A DNA stretch of 64,000 nucleotides from Culex pipiens pallens (taxonomy: Eukaryota > Arthropoda > Insecta > Diptera > Culicidae). A program made the position numbers and the translations under genes. The notes beneath the pieces are model-generated. The model worked only from the letters and a program-made list of their open reading frames with translations, was not told the DNA's origin and ran no database searches. Below, one piece after another: positions 45,288 to 56,806 of this stretch. The stretch spans positions 130,237,279 to 130,301,278 of the forward strand of contig NC_068937.1 in assembly GCF_016801865.2 (NCBI RefSeq). Direction: 5' to 3'. How positions within the stretch are numbered: the first letter of the stretch is position 1; each line of letters opens with the position of its first letter.

Positions 45288-45782
45288 GTATTTGTATTTT
45301 TGTATTTTTGTATTTTTGTATTTTTGTATTTTTGTATTTTTGTATTTTTGTATTTTTGTATTTTTGTATTTTTGTATTTTTGTATTTTTGTATTTTTGTA
45401 TTTTTGTATTTTTGTATTTTTGTATTTTTGTATTTTTGTATTTTTGTATTTTTGTATTTTTGTATTTTTGTCTTTTTGTATTTTTGTATTTTTGTATTTT
45501 TGTATTTTTGTATTTTTGTATTTTTGTATTTTTGTATTTTTGTATTTTTGTATTTTTGTATTTTTGTATTTTTGTATTTTTGTATTTTTGTATTTTTGTA
45601 TTTTTGTATTTTTGTATTTTTGTATTTTTGTATTTTTGTATTTTTGTATTTTTGTATTTTTGTATTTTTGTATTTTTGTATTTTTGTATTTTTGTATTTT
45701 TGTATTTTTGTATTTTTGTATTTTTGTATTTTTGTATTTTTGTATTTTTGTATTTTTGTATTTTTGTATTTTTGTAATTTTC
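45288..45782. repeat. 8-bp array, (TGTATTTT)n, about 61 copies
   Basis: Almost perfect, with one TGTCTTTT unit near 45470. The + strand is C-free apart from that unit. All three forward frames and one reverse frame are open, giving FCIFVFLY-type and KNTKIQKY-type translations, none of them genes. Confidence 0.97.
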
Positions 45783-46869
45783 TGTTTTTTTTTTTCAAGT
45801 TTGAAGTTAGTTGTTAGGAAAGCACTAACAACTTAAGTAGATTAATTTGTTTTTGCAAGCTTGGCAAATTGCATGCCACTGGCAGCAACAATATCCCGTT
45901 CTCCTGATTTTAATGTGGGTGGTAAATCCTGCCCTCCCCCAGGATTAAAAATTGCACTCTTGGCAATTGCAGCGTTTACGACGGAATGTTGATTAGGTGG
46001 ACTTAAAAGCGCAGCACAAATTGCTGCTGCTCAGGGGGTTGGGGGGTTATGATCCATCAGAAATTGCTCGACGGCTTTGCCTTGGACTTGATTATGATGA
46101 GGACGGGAGTCTAATTAGCGTTTCAACTGAAACTAGAGGTTCGCATTATATTTTCGTAGAAAACTTGGACGGTAACTTTCTGTACTTTATTTGCAGTTTA
46201 AGCTTGTTCAGCTTTTAGCTACGGTCATAAAAAAACACTATATTTGTCCCAAACACAAATAGCTTTTGCCTTTCCCATGATCGCCAGCTTAATCACCCAA
46301 ATTGCTGCTGCTCCCGATTTACGCTCTCCCAAAACTTATCCCAGCTCGTTTCAAATTGAATTTCAACTACCGGGAAAGTGTCGCCGCAAATTGAAACTGA
46401 GTTCTCGTGACGTCATTATCGCGCACAATTTTGCGCGACGAAAATCACGCGACGAAAAAAAAACGAACCCTGCTCCAAGCGAAATGGCTGTGAAATTGAC
46501 CGCAACCCGCAAAATGTGCACAATTTTTCCATTAGCAACACCGGGGAGGCTGGTGGGGGCCCAAAATGGTGGCACCGTGGACAGCTGCTGCTGCCAGAGA
46601 ATCCGGAACTACCGGGTTGGAGGTTGGACTTTTATCCGGCACCGTTGATGGGTTACTACTCTCACGTGCATGCTGGCAACATTTGGGAATCGCTGGGTCT
46701 TTGACCACACAGGGAGAGGCTGACAGAAGCTCTGGTAAACAGTAGTATTGATTTGAGTTTCCGCGAAAAGTGCGAAATGGGGTAGCTAGATGTTGGATAA
46801 ATGCAATTTGTTTATTTTGAAATTGATGATTGTAAAAATTTACCCGAGAATTCATACAAGTAGTTTATT
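45783..46869. other. Unique DNA, GC-richer
   Basis: No shared repeats. Frames of up to 134 codons (46244-46648 +) overlap antisense frames and have no recognised domain. GCTGCTGCT runs lie near 46022, 46302 and 46585. Confidence 0.35.
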
Positions 46870-47765
46870 TTTGCAGAAATCTACCTACAAGAAGTTATCG
46901 TGCAGAAAGTTATATTACAAATATAGACGTTAAATAATCTTGAAATAAATTATTTTGCAGTAGTCAACTTGAAATTATCTTTTAGAAATTGGTTTAAAGT
47001 TATATTACAAAAAATGTCTGAAGTTAACTTTCAAAAAGTTATTCTGCCAGAAGTTACCTTACAGAAATCGACCAGAGTTGATTTTATAAAAAAAAAATAT
47101 CTAAAATTTTGTTGCAGAAACTAATCTTACAAAAATTAAAGAAGAGTTGCAGAAAGTCGTCCCGCCCGTGTGGATCAATCGGACCGCGCAATGGACTCAC
47201 AACCCAGAGGTCGCCGGTTCGAATCCCGCGGCGGGCGCTCTAAAATTCTGTGTGTAAATATGGGTATTCGGCGCCGTCGCTCCGTGCCATACTTTCATAC
47301 ACTTAGGAGCCCAGGGCGGCGAAGTCCTTGTAGATAAAAAGGAAGACACTAGTGGTTGGTACTAGCAATGGTGGCCGACAGCTATAAAGTCAACTTCGTT
47401 TTTTTTTTTTGCAGAAAGTTAACGTACAAAATTTGATCTAAAGTTTTCTTGCAGAAAGCTATCTAACAAAGGAATATCTGAAGTTATGTTGCAGAAATCG
47501 ACCTGAACTTATTTTACAAAAATTGATCTGAAATTATGTTGTAGGAAGTTATCTTTCATAAATTGAATGGTTTGCGGTTATCTGACAAAAAGTTACCTGA
47601 ATTTATCTTGCAGATATTGACCTGATTAATTTAAAAAATATATTGAAATTTTATTGCAGAAAGTTATCTTACAAAAATTGCAGTGAAGTTAACTTGCAGG
47701 AAGCCATCAAAATAATACCTGCAGTTATCTTGCAGAAATCGACCACAAGTTACAAACATTTGTAT
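46870..47765. repeat. Degenerate TTGCAGAAAGTTAT array
   Basis: Words TTGCAGAAAGTTA, CTTACAAAAATT and GACCTGAAGTTAT alternate irregularly on both sides of the SINE at 47158-47408. Unit length is variable, roughly 30-60 bp, so this is an old tandem array rather than a transposon. Non-coding. Confidence 0.7.
47158..47408 (+). mobile_element. tRNA-derived SINE, fuller copy
   Basis: The head folds like a tRNA: CGCCCGT pairs with GCGGGCG, an A-box-like TGGATCAATCGG lies at about 47170-47181, and a B box GGTTCGAATCC at about 47216. The body is shared with 7786-8010 and the 3' end is a T run. TTGCAGAAAGT flanks both sides (47147-47157, 47409-47419), although that word also belongs to the surrounding array. 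The tRNA of origin is uncertain. The loop would read CAC here and TAC in the other copy, suggesting Val. Confidence 0.85.
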
Positions 47766-47769
47766 GCAA

Positions 47770-48453
47770 AATTACTTGACTGAAATATAAAATAATAATC
47801 TTTAATGCATTCATCATATGAGCATTAGTCTACATAGTTTTAATTTTAATTGAAACGATTTTTTTAAAATCACAATCAAAAATGTATTCTAACTACCCCA
47901 TTCCTCCCACCACCCTCACCCCACAAAGCCCAGTCAAGTGTACTTCCCACCCGTGGGTGGGCGGGGTTCGGCTCGAGATTTAAATTGTTTCAAACACTTT
48001 TGACACTCAATTACGTAAATTGGAGGGCGCGTGGGCTGCTGCTGCTGCTGTTTTCGATGTTGCCACTGGTCAGTCGCTCGAATGAGGCAAATTGAAAACT
48101 CTCTTGCGGTCGCGGGAGCCGTTTTTCGACAACCAGCCTGCTGTGTGAACGAACCCGTTTTTGAACGTCCACGTGGATACTTGCCAACAGCTTGTCCGGC
48201 GTCGTCGAGCTACTTTTGGGGGTGTGGTTGGGTAATTATTGAAATGCTATTCGAATCGAATGTGTTTTCAATCTATTTTTCGTGCCAAATCCAAACGGCG
48301 AGTGATGTGGTGAAAATCATATTTTACTAGGATTTCAACGAGCATGATGTGGTCGATTAGATTGCTCATTTTTAACTATGACGATAAAGCTTATTTTTCT
48401 AAGCGCAATAACACAACAGCTTGTTTTTCAAATTATTTCAGTAACAATAATTT
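47770..48453. other. Unique DNA
   Basis: GC-richer at 47.9-48.25 kb with a GCTGCTGCTGCTG run near 48035. AT-rich after 48.3 kb. No gene recognised. Confidence 0.4.
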
Positions 48454-48454
48454 A

Positions 48455-49235
48455 ACCCATTAAGGCCTGATGGGTCATATATGACTCAACTTTATTATAT
48501 TTTATTTTGATTTTTTTTTATATGTTTTAGGGGACAAAAAACTGCAACTTTTGAGCCATATAGAAGTAAAGAAAAGAAGTATAGAACAAATGTTGAGAAC
48601 GAGTTCTTTTTTTGAAAAAAAAAAAAGGAGGACCACTGATCTAAGGTCATGCCGATATCCTCTGACCCAACCTGGTCACTCCGGAACCGGATATGGGTTG
48701 CCACTGGGGGACACTTCCGGAGGGTCTGTAAGTTAGGTAATTTTGGAATTGGGCCATTCACGAACCACGTTAACAATTTTTTTTTTGAAATTCTAGAGCC
48801 TCCCTCTCCCCAATTGGACAATTGAACGATAAAAAAAGTTTGATTGTAACGTGGACAACGGCAAATAAGAAGCCAACATCTTCCTGGTTGCTTTGCACCC
48901 TTCAATGCTTCAAAGTAATCTGGGAATATTCAGCTGAATATGGTGACAAATATTATATTTATGAATTTATTTGTGGGATTGTAATGGTAATGAGTAATGA
49001 GATTACTTTGAAGCAGTAAAGACATCAATTCATATTTTTTTAATTATCGAACTTCGAATGATCATACTTGCAATTTTTTTAAAAAAAGCACACAACTTTT
49101 GCTTTTATATGTGCAATATCTCAAAAACAACTCTTCGGATTAACTTCATATTAGGGCTACCTTTTTCTTAAATTATAAAAAAAACATAACAACAAGGTTC
49201 AACTAAAAAAAAAACGAAGACCATGGCCGGGTTAA
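48455..49235. mobile_element. Possible TTAACCC-ended composite
   Basis: The left end TTAACCCATTAAGGCC and right end GGCCGGGTTAA are weakly inverted with TTAA outermost. Inside are a hairpin (GGAACCGGATATGGGTT) and a piece resembling 11570-11590 (GGTTGCTTTGCACCCTT), so several elements may be overlaid. Limits are tentative. Confidence 0.3.
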
Positions 49236-50110
49236 GCTCGTACATTATCAACATTTTGATAAAAATATCTTATATCGCTGTAAAAGCACGAAAAACTAAA
49301 ACACTTTTTGACCCTATTTTGGGGATATTGCTCCTAGCATACGACCTTCTTTGTGCATATTTTCGGCCTACCTTCTGATTGGTTGAAATCTCGAAGCACG
49401 TGGCGAACTTTTTTGACGTACGGTTCAGCCCCAGCTCGTACAGTACAGCCGCCCAAATTCGGTCGACAAATATGCTAAAACATTGTGATGTTTTAAGCCA
49501 CAAATAAACATTAGAATGATTGATTTCACTTGCATTACGCGCATAATTAGCTTGGACATGATTTATATCATTCTTTACGAGTTTTAAACATAATTAAAAA
49601 AATGTTGCGTAGCCAAACAACGAGCTCGTAATATGCAAGAAAGACTGTAAAATTCGAGAAGCGCACTCACACTGGCACAGTTTGTGAAATTGTCAAATGT
49701 ACCGAAAATATATCCATTTCTCTCCGATATGGACGAAGCAACTTTAATCAGTTATTTTATTGATTTGGTGGCAGTTTAGTGATCGTTTTTGCAATGGGAT
49801 TATGCAACCCACCAATAAAAACACATTGCCGGTGGTTGGAGATTTGCCCGTGGGAGTCGCTCAACCTGCATTCCTGTCACACATAAGGTCTGCACAGCTG
49901 ATTCCACGTAGATTTTTTCCGCCAGTAATGACAGGAAACGCTGACAAACGGAATATGTGCCAAAATCATAAGTGGTTTTTAACATATGAAGGGAAATCAT
50001 CGTGAACTGGAACTGCCGGTCGTTAGCCCGGGTAAAGTGGAAACGTTGAGATGATTGTTGTCCTCTGCTCTCATCTCGCAAAAAGCCATACAGAGAACCA
50101 CGTCCCATTC
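49236..50110. other. AT-rich to mixed DNA
   Basis: No terminal repeats settled. CATTGCCGGTGGTTGGAGATTT at 49826-49847 recurs exactly at 50687-50708, so parts of an interspersed element lie at 49.8 and 50.7 kb. Confidence 0.35.
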
Positions 50111-50111
50111 A

Positions 50112-50184
50112 ACCGGCTCCGTGGCTTAATGGTTACGGCTTCTGTCTCCCAAGCAGAAGGTTCAGGGATCAAATCTCGGTCGGT
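50112..50184 (+). other. tRNA-like sequence (pseudo-tRNA or SINE head)
   Basis: It has tRNA length. ACCGGCT can pair with GGTCGGT, TGGCTTAATGG fits the A-box consensus, TCTGT/GCAGA encloses a 7-base loop, and GGATCAAATCT is a weak B box. T-stem and acceptor spacing are off by about two bases, so a functional tRNA is unlikely. Confidence 0.45.
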
Positions 50185-50232
50185 ACCTTTGAAATTTGGA
50201 ATCAGGAATTTGAATATGAATAAAAACTAAAA

Positions 50233-50302
50233 TGAATCAGGTGGGATTCGAACTCACACCTTTGGATTGGTGGTGGTCTGGGACGCTAAGCAGTCGGCCA
50301 TC
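50233..50302 (-). other. Opposed tRNA-like sequence
   Basis: On the minus strand TGGCCGACTGCTTAGCG resembles a Ser/Leu-type D arm and GAGTTCGAATCCC is a good B box about 35 bases away. The anticodon and acceptor stems are poor. It points toward the tRNA-like sequence at 50112-50184, about 50 bp away. Confidence 0.45.
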
Positions 50303-50309
50303 AGAAAGT

Positions 50310-50998
50310 TTACACTCTAGCAGTGAATTGATCCGTAGTGTTGAAAACATGTTATCTCTTCTTCTCATATTATTAAATACGCGCTGATCCCTGATTTGCC
50401 TGAGGGGATTGGAAGTCTAAATATAGATCGAGTTTCCTTCAGATGCTTGCTTCTATGTTTAGGCGGGGCCGAACAATGCCCAGCGACCTCGGAATTGGAC
50501 CGCAAGGAGCTCTGTCATTCTGAAACGGGTCGTTGGAAGCAGCGCGAGGGCTATCACCACCTAATACCCGGGACTGAGATAAGCTGTATCAGCATTCGGC
50601 ATGTACACAGTCTGATACAAATTATACTTTTCCATAATTTCGCTACCGGTTAGCGGGTATTGGATTGGACCACACACACACACACACATTGCCGGTGGTT
50701 GGAGATTTGGGGGACGGCTCTCATTCATGTGCTGAGCGATGAAAACCGTGACGCTGAGTGTCAACAAGCGGTAAGCAAAAGTGGTGAATATTTTGGACCT
50801 AATGGGCACCTAGCAATTTGCCAAGAAAAATGTGAAGAGTGATATATTTTTTGCTTTATTTCTAATTTAGGAGGAAAAAGTGAATGATCCTTGCCCACCA
50901 AAATGAAGATAATGACTGCATGTATCATTCTCAAGTGGCAGATCCCTGCCAGATTTGGTGAAAAGCTCAATTTCGTTGAATTAAGTTTGGTAGACCCA
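50310..50998. other. Probable interspersed-element body plus unique DNA
   Basis: 50.40-50.64 kb is GC-richer and may be a SINE or LINE body downstream of the tRNA-like heads. (CA)n lies at 50670-50689, followed by the CATTGCCGGTGGTTGG word shared with 49826. No coding domain seen. Confidence 0.3.
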
Positions 50999-51297
50999 AA
51001 ATACGTACTAGGCCCAAAATAGGGACAAATACCCTATTTTGACAAAATTGGTCAAAATTTTCCCATAGTTTCAGAGGAATTTGATAAAATACTGTAATAC
51101 CAAAAGAATACCAAAATGTGGTGTTCAACCATTGACAAATTCTGCAATTTTGCAATATCAAAACAATACCTTAAATTGGTATGCTACCACATTTTGCTCT
51201 TGCATAATCCTTAAGACAAATTTTAAATTTGGTATTGATACCAGAGAAAGGTATCATTACGCATTTCCCTTGTTATTTACCCATGCTCGGGCAGAGT
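50999..51297. mobile_element. Probable MITE rich in AATACC/GGTATT words
   Basis: AATACC and GGTATT recur in both orientations, and the right side ends ACCCATGCTCGGGCAG, resembling but not identical to the GTTATT-family terminus. No matching left end or duplication was found, so the left limit is approximate. Confidence 0.45.
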
Positions 51298-51593
51298 TTA
51301 AGCCAAATCAAAAAATACAAATAAAAATTATGCGCAAAAAAAATCCTCAAGATAAAGAAAGGTCACCCTAAGGCGAAGAGAAAACACATAATTTTAAATT
51401 CCAATCCATAATTAAAAAAATAAATGATATTAAAAAATGGATTTTCGTTGTAATTAGAACAAATCTACTTTCAAATATTTTCCAAACATTAATTCATCCT
51501 TTTTTAAAGTTTTTTTTTCTCTTTTTTTCAATAGTTGGTCTGAAATTGAGAAAAAAAATAGCAATTGTTTCGCCAGGAATGAAAAGATCTTTT

Positions 51594-51760
51594 TTGCAAT
51601 TCCGTCGTGAAACTACTTACTTTTTCTGTCATTCTTGAACGACGAAATAGCCTACTTTTCTGTACCAAAAATAACCGGTGAACCTCGTTGGATAAATGTA
51701 CGACTCGTGCTGAAAAAACCCTCTTTTTGCAACTTGTTGCATAAACTACTATTAACAAAA
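51594..51760 (-). mobile_element. GTCGTACATTTATCC repeat, internally deleted copy
   Basis: It joins the reverse complement of about 27645-27722 directly to that of about 27293-27372, so about 270 bp of the middle is missing. Confidence 0.65.
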
Positions 51761-54225
51761 TATATGTTTTTTTCAATTCAATTCGGTTTTATTGGTGAAT
51801 AATCAAGATACAATTAGTTCTTTTGAGGTTCATTACAGAGTTTTGGAGTTCCTTTCAGCTGTGTGTTACATCATAATCCATGTTACATCATAATCCATTT
51901 TGGAACAATTATTGCTTGTAAATAAAGGTGTCACCAAGAGTAATAAAAATTAAGAAAAATACTTACTAAAATTGCAAGGGAAAATGGATAGAAATAGAGA
52001 AAGCTTAAAACTAGATTTTTTTTTTTTTTTTGTTGAAGATAAAACCTTTAATTTTCATTTGTTCTTCGCTTCCAACAATCCATGTATAAATCAAGTGTAT
52101 TTTCACTAGGGCGTCCAATTAATAACAACAACAACGTAAATATAATACCAAGTCTTAAAAAAAATTAAAATTAAATAAAAAATATCTATAGCGCTAGGCA
52201 TGTTGCGGAGATTATAGTCTAAAATTTTAAGAATTTTCCCTTATAAGCCAAAATAAAGGCCGATCGATTACTAAGTATTCAACTGTTCGTTTATTTCCAC
52301 AATCAAAACTGAATTGCCAGACCAAAATTTGATTTTGTTTTTTTCAATTTTTGGAATTCCCGGGACAAAATATAAAAATTCCCGGTTTTGGAAAAATCCC
52401 AGGAATTCCCGGGTTGGACGCACTAGTTTTCACTACTTGTACTAGTTGATCATCAGAACCAATAATTTTGAGCATAAATTTACTGAGAAAAAAATCAAGC
52501 TTTTCCACTGTTGCCATTTTTTCAACGAAATCGATTTTCAAACATCAAATTCAAGCATTACATCAACACAGAATGAACCCCTCATAGTTAGCAAAACAGA
52601 AAGCACTTTGTTAAGCTTGCGTGTCCGATCTTTAGAACTGTGGTAGAAAACATCAGTTTGAGGCAAGAAGTGGCAGGGGGAAAAAAACAGGGGAAAATTG
52701 AATCTCACGCGCTGCCAAGATTGAATCAATCGAACGGCAGCTTTTTCATCACTTTATCAGTTTTTCCTCACGATAAAACAAACTCCGGTTGGGTTGGTGT
52801 TTTAAGATGGGAGAGGGGAGCTGGAGATTTCCATTTGCATAAGCCAAGTAATCTAGGGGTCGAGGTTGGGGGTGGTTGAATACGATGAAAAGATGGAGGA
52901 AGCTGTTCAATTTGTGCGAGCTTTTGTTTTGTGTTTTGGTTTTAAAGAATCGTTCACTTTTGCTTTTGCAGAGAAGAACATAAATGGCATAAATTTAGTA
53001 CTCTTTGAACTTGTAACGGAGTGTTTCAAGATTTTGTCAATTTAATCAAAACTTACCATTTTACAACATACTTGGGATTCACTTCTCAATTTCACCTTGT
53101 GTCCGATGTTTACGACACACCCTGGGAAAAGACACGCACCGGAACTAATCTCGACATCCGGAGCTGAAAGCTGGAAGCACGAAAAAGTCGCCCAATTTGG
53201 TCACGGTAGCGTCCCCGTGGACGAAACTTTCCGGTCAAGCTGATTGAGTGGAAATAACGTGTTAACTTTTCCGCGTTGAAATGACTGAAATTTTTTGCGA
53301 TTTTCCAAAAAAGGGGGTAGAGCAGCCTTCAGATCCGCTTAAGTTCACCCATTTTCACAAACTCACGCTTTCAGACGATATCCAATTAAGTCGTCGTTAA
53401 AATTAAGCGCTTTAAGCTGGGCTCTAATTAATTTTTATCCATGTCTGAACGCGAAAACGTTGGAAAATACACACGAACCCACAGAATTTTCGCACATACT
53501 CGGAAAAGCATAACTTTTCCAACCAAAGCGGAGGCTGGGAAGAGTGCGCGAGCGAGTGTGTGTGTGTGTGTGTGTGTGTTTGCTTCGGAAAAATAAACAT
53601 CAATTATAGCGAAAACACGGGGACGTAAACAACGCTGCACGCGTTCAAAGCCAAGGGGGATAATTTACTCAAAGCTACGGCATTCCAGGATGTTGTTTGC
53701 GCCCGGAAATGGAGCTTTGGGAGCCGTGACGGTGTTTGGATTTTCCGATTGAAGTCGGAAAAGTCGAGGGTTGGAAATTATCGTGTTGCAAAAGCCGTTG
53801 AACAAATGAGGAGTTGGACGAACGCCTGAATGTATGCTTTTTTCTCCTCGTGAAAGTGGATATTCAGGCGCACTTGTAGAATTTCACACTGTGGTCATGA
53901 GCCGAACTAATGAAACAAGTACTGATGATTAATTTTATAGTGATGATGAGTTCTATTACGTTTACGTCTATTGATATCTATTACGTTTATGCTATTAAAA
54001 TGCCAGGGTATGTGAAGAACAATAGTAAAGTGGCCAAAACCCAATAAAGTTTGATAAACTGAGTTAATTTGGTAAAATAAAAAAAAATACTGTGTTATTG
54101 ACATTTTTGGCAATTTGATGCCTCTGTGCTCTCTTATGCTAACTAGATAGGAAAACCAGCAAACTTAGTTCAGGAAAACACAGAGGCATCGAATTATTAG
54201 CAAAATGCTGGTGTTAATTACACAT
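51761..54225. other. Mixed unique DNA
   Basis: 51.76-52.33 kb is AT-rich. 52.33-52.44 kb carries repeated ATTCCCGGG words. 52.6-53.9 kb is GC-richer with (GT)n at 53555-53579. GATGCCTCTGTG (54118-54129) and its complement (54179-54190) form a small inverted repeat with a 49-bp spacer. No gene recognised. Confidence 0.4.
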
Positions 54226-54403
54226 GGGGCGAATTGGGACAACTGTTTTAGCCTTGTTACTGCTCAATAATTGGTTATTTTTGATTGGTTCTGGATAGAA
54301 CAGATACAGATTAAGAAAAATTGTGCATCAATTTCCAAATTTCAATCTTTTGACTGCTCTGAAACCTGCTGTCCATATTCAGACTGTAGTCCCGATTCGC
54401 CCC
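54226..54403. mobile_element. 178-bp GGGGCGAATYGGGAC MITE
   Basis: GGGGCGAATTGGGACAAC and the complement of GGGGCGAATCGGGACTAC form 18-bp inverted ends with two differences. No convincing duplication (flanks ACAT and AGAT). Non-coding. Confidence 0.65.
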
Positions 54404-55035
54404 AGATGACGGTATCCGAATTACCTGCACAAAAAATTGAATCATCTCAGTTACCTACATAACCGGCCTGATTTACAATTATTTAACTCATCAATCGATG
54501 ACTTTGGAAAAATGTTATTATTATTAATCGTTTATTATTATTTGCCAATGAGCTAATGGCTCGTAGTGACTGACTTGTTTGTTTTGCTTTACATTTTGGG
54601 TAACAAGCATGAAATAAGTGCAAATAAAGCCTAACAATCATCAAGAGCAAAAACTGTAGAATTTTAATAGGGGGAGAACTTTTTACAACAGTTTAAAATT
54701 GCTCTTCAAATTGAATGTTTTAAAAGTTCATTTTTGAATTGAGAAGTTGGGAGGCTCAACTCAAGGGGAAGCATTAACTATTAGGCCCCCAGAAACAAGT
54801 ACATTTTGAATTGTTCAAAAATACAGAGCGCATTAACAAATTCGAATGAAATTGGCCAAATTCACTAATTGGAACGACTGACAGCTGTCAAAATCTTGAA
54901 ACCACTTGTTTTGAAATTGCCGAACAATGGTAGTGAAACATCAACATCAGTTTGACAACTGGTTTTGACGGTCGAGTGCCTTTTATTTCGAATACGTTCG
55001 AATTAGAGAGCATTCGAATTACCGAATATTCGAAA
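54404..55035. other. AT-rich DNA ending in a TTCGAA hairpin
   Basis: Non-repeated apart from 54978-55035, where TTATTTCGAATACG and CGAATATTCGAAATAA fold back around repeated ATTCGAATT words. Confidence 0.45.
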
Positions 55036-56497
55036 TAAAGCAATTCTCTACGAAATCGGCCGGTTTCAAACATTTTTATTTTTTGTAAGCCATTTTGTGT
55101 CATTGGTTCACCCATACAAGTCTCCATACAATTTTGGCAGCTGTCCATACAAAAATGGTACGTAAATATTCAAACAGCGGTAACTTTTGAGTGAATTTTG
55201 TGATCAAGTCACCAAGTCTTAAGCAAAGTTGTAGGTATTGTTGAAGACTATTGAGGAAAACAGGTACACGGAAAATTAGTGCCGACTTTTTTATTAACTT
55301 TTTTCACAAAAAATCAATTTCTCAAAATACGTATTTTTTTTTCGAGATTTTTGATAAGTTTTAGAGGACAAACATTTTTGAAAAAAAATGTTTTTTGGAA
55401 AAAATCGAAATTTCACATCAATTTTTTTTTTGAAAATTGAATTTACAATCGAAAAGTACAATACAGATTTTTTGATAAAGGCTCGGTTTTTATTATATAG
55501 CCACCGAATGTTTGATTTTAGCGAAATATTTGCAGTTTTTAATTTTTTTTAAATAGTGACCATGAGCGACCATTTAAAAAAAAATAAAATTCAGAAAATT
55601 TGCTTTAAAACTGTCTAAAAGTCATTTAAGATTATACCTCTGGTTGCTCAGATACAGCGACTAAAAAAAACTAAATTAATCCACCTATGTGGTTGATGCC
55701 TTCCTCACTTTTTATTAACAATGGGTAATATGAGTGGTTTGGACACATATTTCAGCATTTTTTTAAGATTCAGAAAAATAAGTACACAGATATAACTTAA
55801 GTGGTCATAACTTGAGACAGGGATTGCCAGATCTTCAATGTTGTGGATTCGTTGGAAAGGGTTTTCGATTACCTAACCAACGATGGGTCGGGTGATGGAT
55901 CCGGACATCGTTTGCATGCATATAAATGAGATCCGGATATATGTGAAAACACATTTTTATACATAACTTTTGAACTAGTTATCGAAACTTCAAAAAATTC
56001 AATAGCGATGTATGGGACCCTATATCAAGTCGATTGCAACTGGTTTGGTCAAAATCGGTTCAGCCAGTGCTGAGAAAACTCAGTGAGAATTTTGGTCACA
56101 TACATACATACACACACACATACACACACAAATACACACATACACACACATACACACACACACACAGACATTTGTTCAGTTTTCGATTCTGAGTCGATAT
56201 GTATACATGAGGGTGGGTCTCCGAGCTTTTGATTAAAAGTTCATTTTTAGAGCAGGATTATAGCCTTACCTCAGTGAGGAAGGCAAAAGAAACAGGAAAA
56301 TTGAAGTTTTCTAAGTCTCATCCAAACATCCCACCATTTTCTAAAGTCGATATCTCAGCAACTTATGTTGAAACATGAAACATTCATGAAATTTTCCGAT
56401 CTTTTCGAAAACAATATTTAAAACAAATTAATCAAGACTACCAAAGTCCAGAGTTAAAGTGCAGGTTATTTTCGACGGTAATTTTTTTTTTTTGAAA
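55036..56497 (+). mobile_element. Partial GAGCARTTCTCTA element, interrupted
   Basis: It starts AGCAATTCTCTACGAAATCGG and follows the left arm of the 58.8-kb element (GTGTCATTGGTTC, GCAGCTGTCCATAC, ACACGGAAAA). After the insertion at 55662-56288 it resumes with AAACAGGAAAATTGAAG and CGATATCTCAGCAACT. The end near 56460 is indistinct. Confidence 0.7.
55662..56288 (+). mobile_element. TTAATCCACC...GAGGAAGGCAAA element, nested
   Basis: Same layout as 44469-45208: TTAATCCACCTATGTGG, GATGCCTTCCTCAC, CTGAGTCGATATG, CTCAGTGAGGAAGGCAAA. A (TACACACA)n run at 56095-56166 is specific to this copy. Host sequence continues on both sides. Confidence 0.7.
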
Positions 56498-56499
56498 TA

Positions 56500-56611
56500 C
56501 CATCATCAGGGGTGACATCGGGTCTGGGGGGTGAGATTGGGTCATACAAATTTCAGCATTTTTGTATGACCCAATCTCACCCCCCAGACCCAATGTCACC
56601 CCTGATGACGG
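56500..56611. mobile_element. 112-bp foldback MITE, copy 2
   Basis: Arms CCATCATCAGGGGTGACATC and complement are flanked by TA (56498-56499, 56612-56613). It differs from copy 1 (8458-8570) by a few bases. One hairpin over nearly its whole length. Confidence 0.88.
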
Positions 56612-56806
56612 TAATATCTAATTTTCTTTCAGTTGAGAAAGATTACCTTGAACGTGGTTGAGTTCGGAGAACGGAAACATCAAGTTACAGTACATTTCAA
56701 GTTGTAAACTTGTGAATACTCACTTATTTTGCTTTTTCACTCAAGGTTCATGCTATTTCTCAGCTTTTTCAATTAAATTTGCTTTGGTTTCTATCTGCTT
56801 GATCTT

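Noticed and set aside
45238..45836. Four overlapping open frames of 161-186 codons (FCIFVFLY-type and KNTKIQKY-type)
   Set aside because: All are translations of the 8-bp TGTATTTT array in different frames.
50112..50184. Functional tRNA gene
   Set aside because: T-stem and acceptor spacing are off, the B box is weak, and there is no T-run terminator close by.
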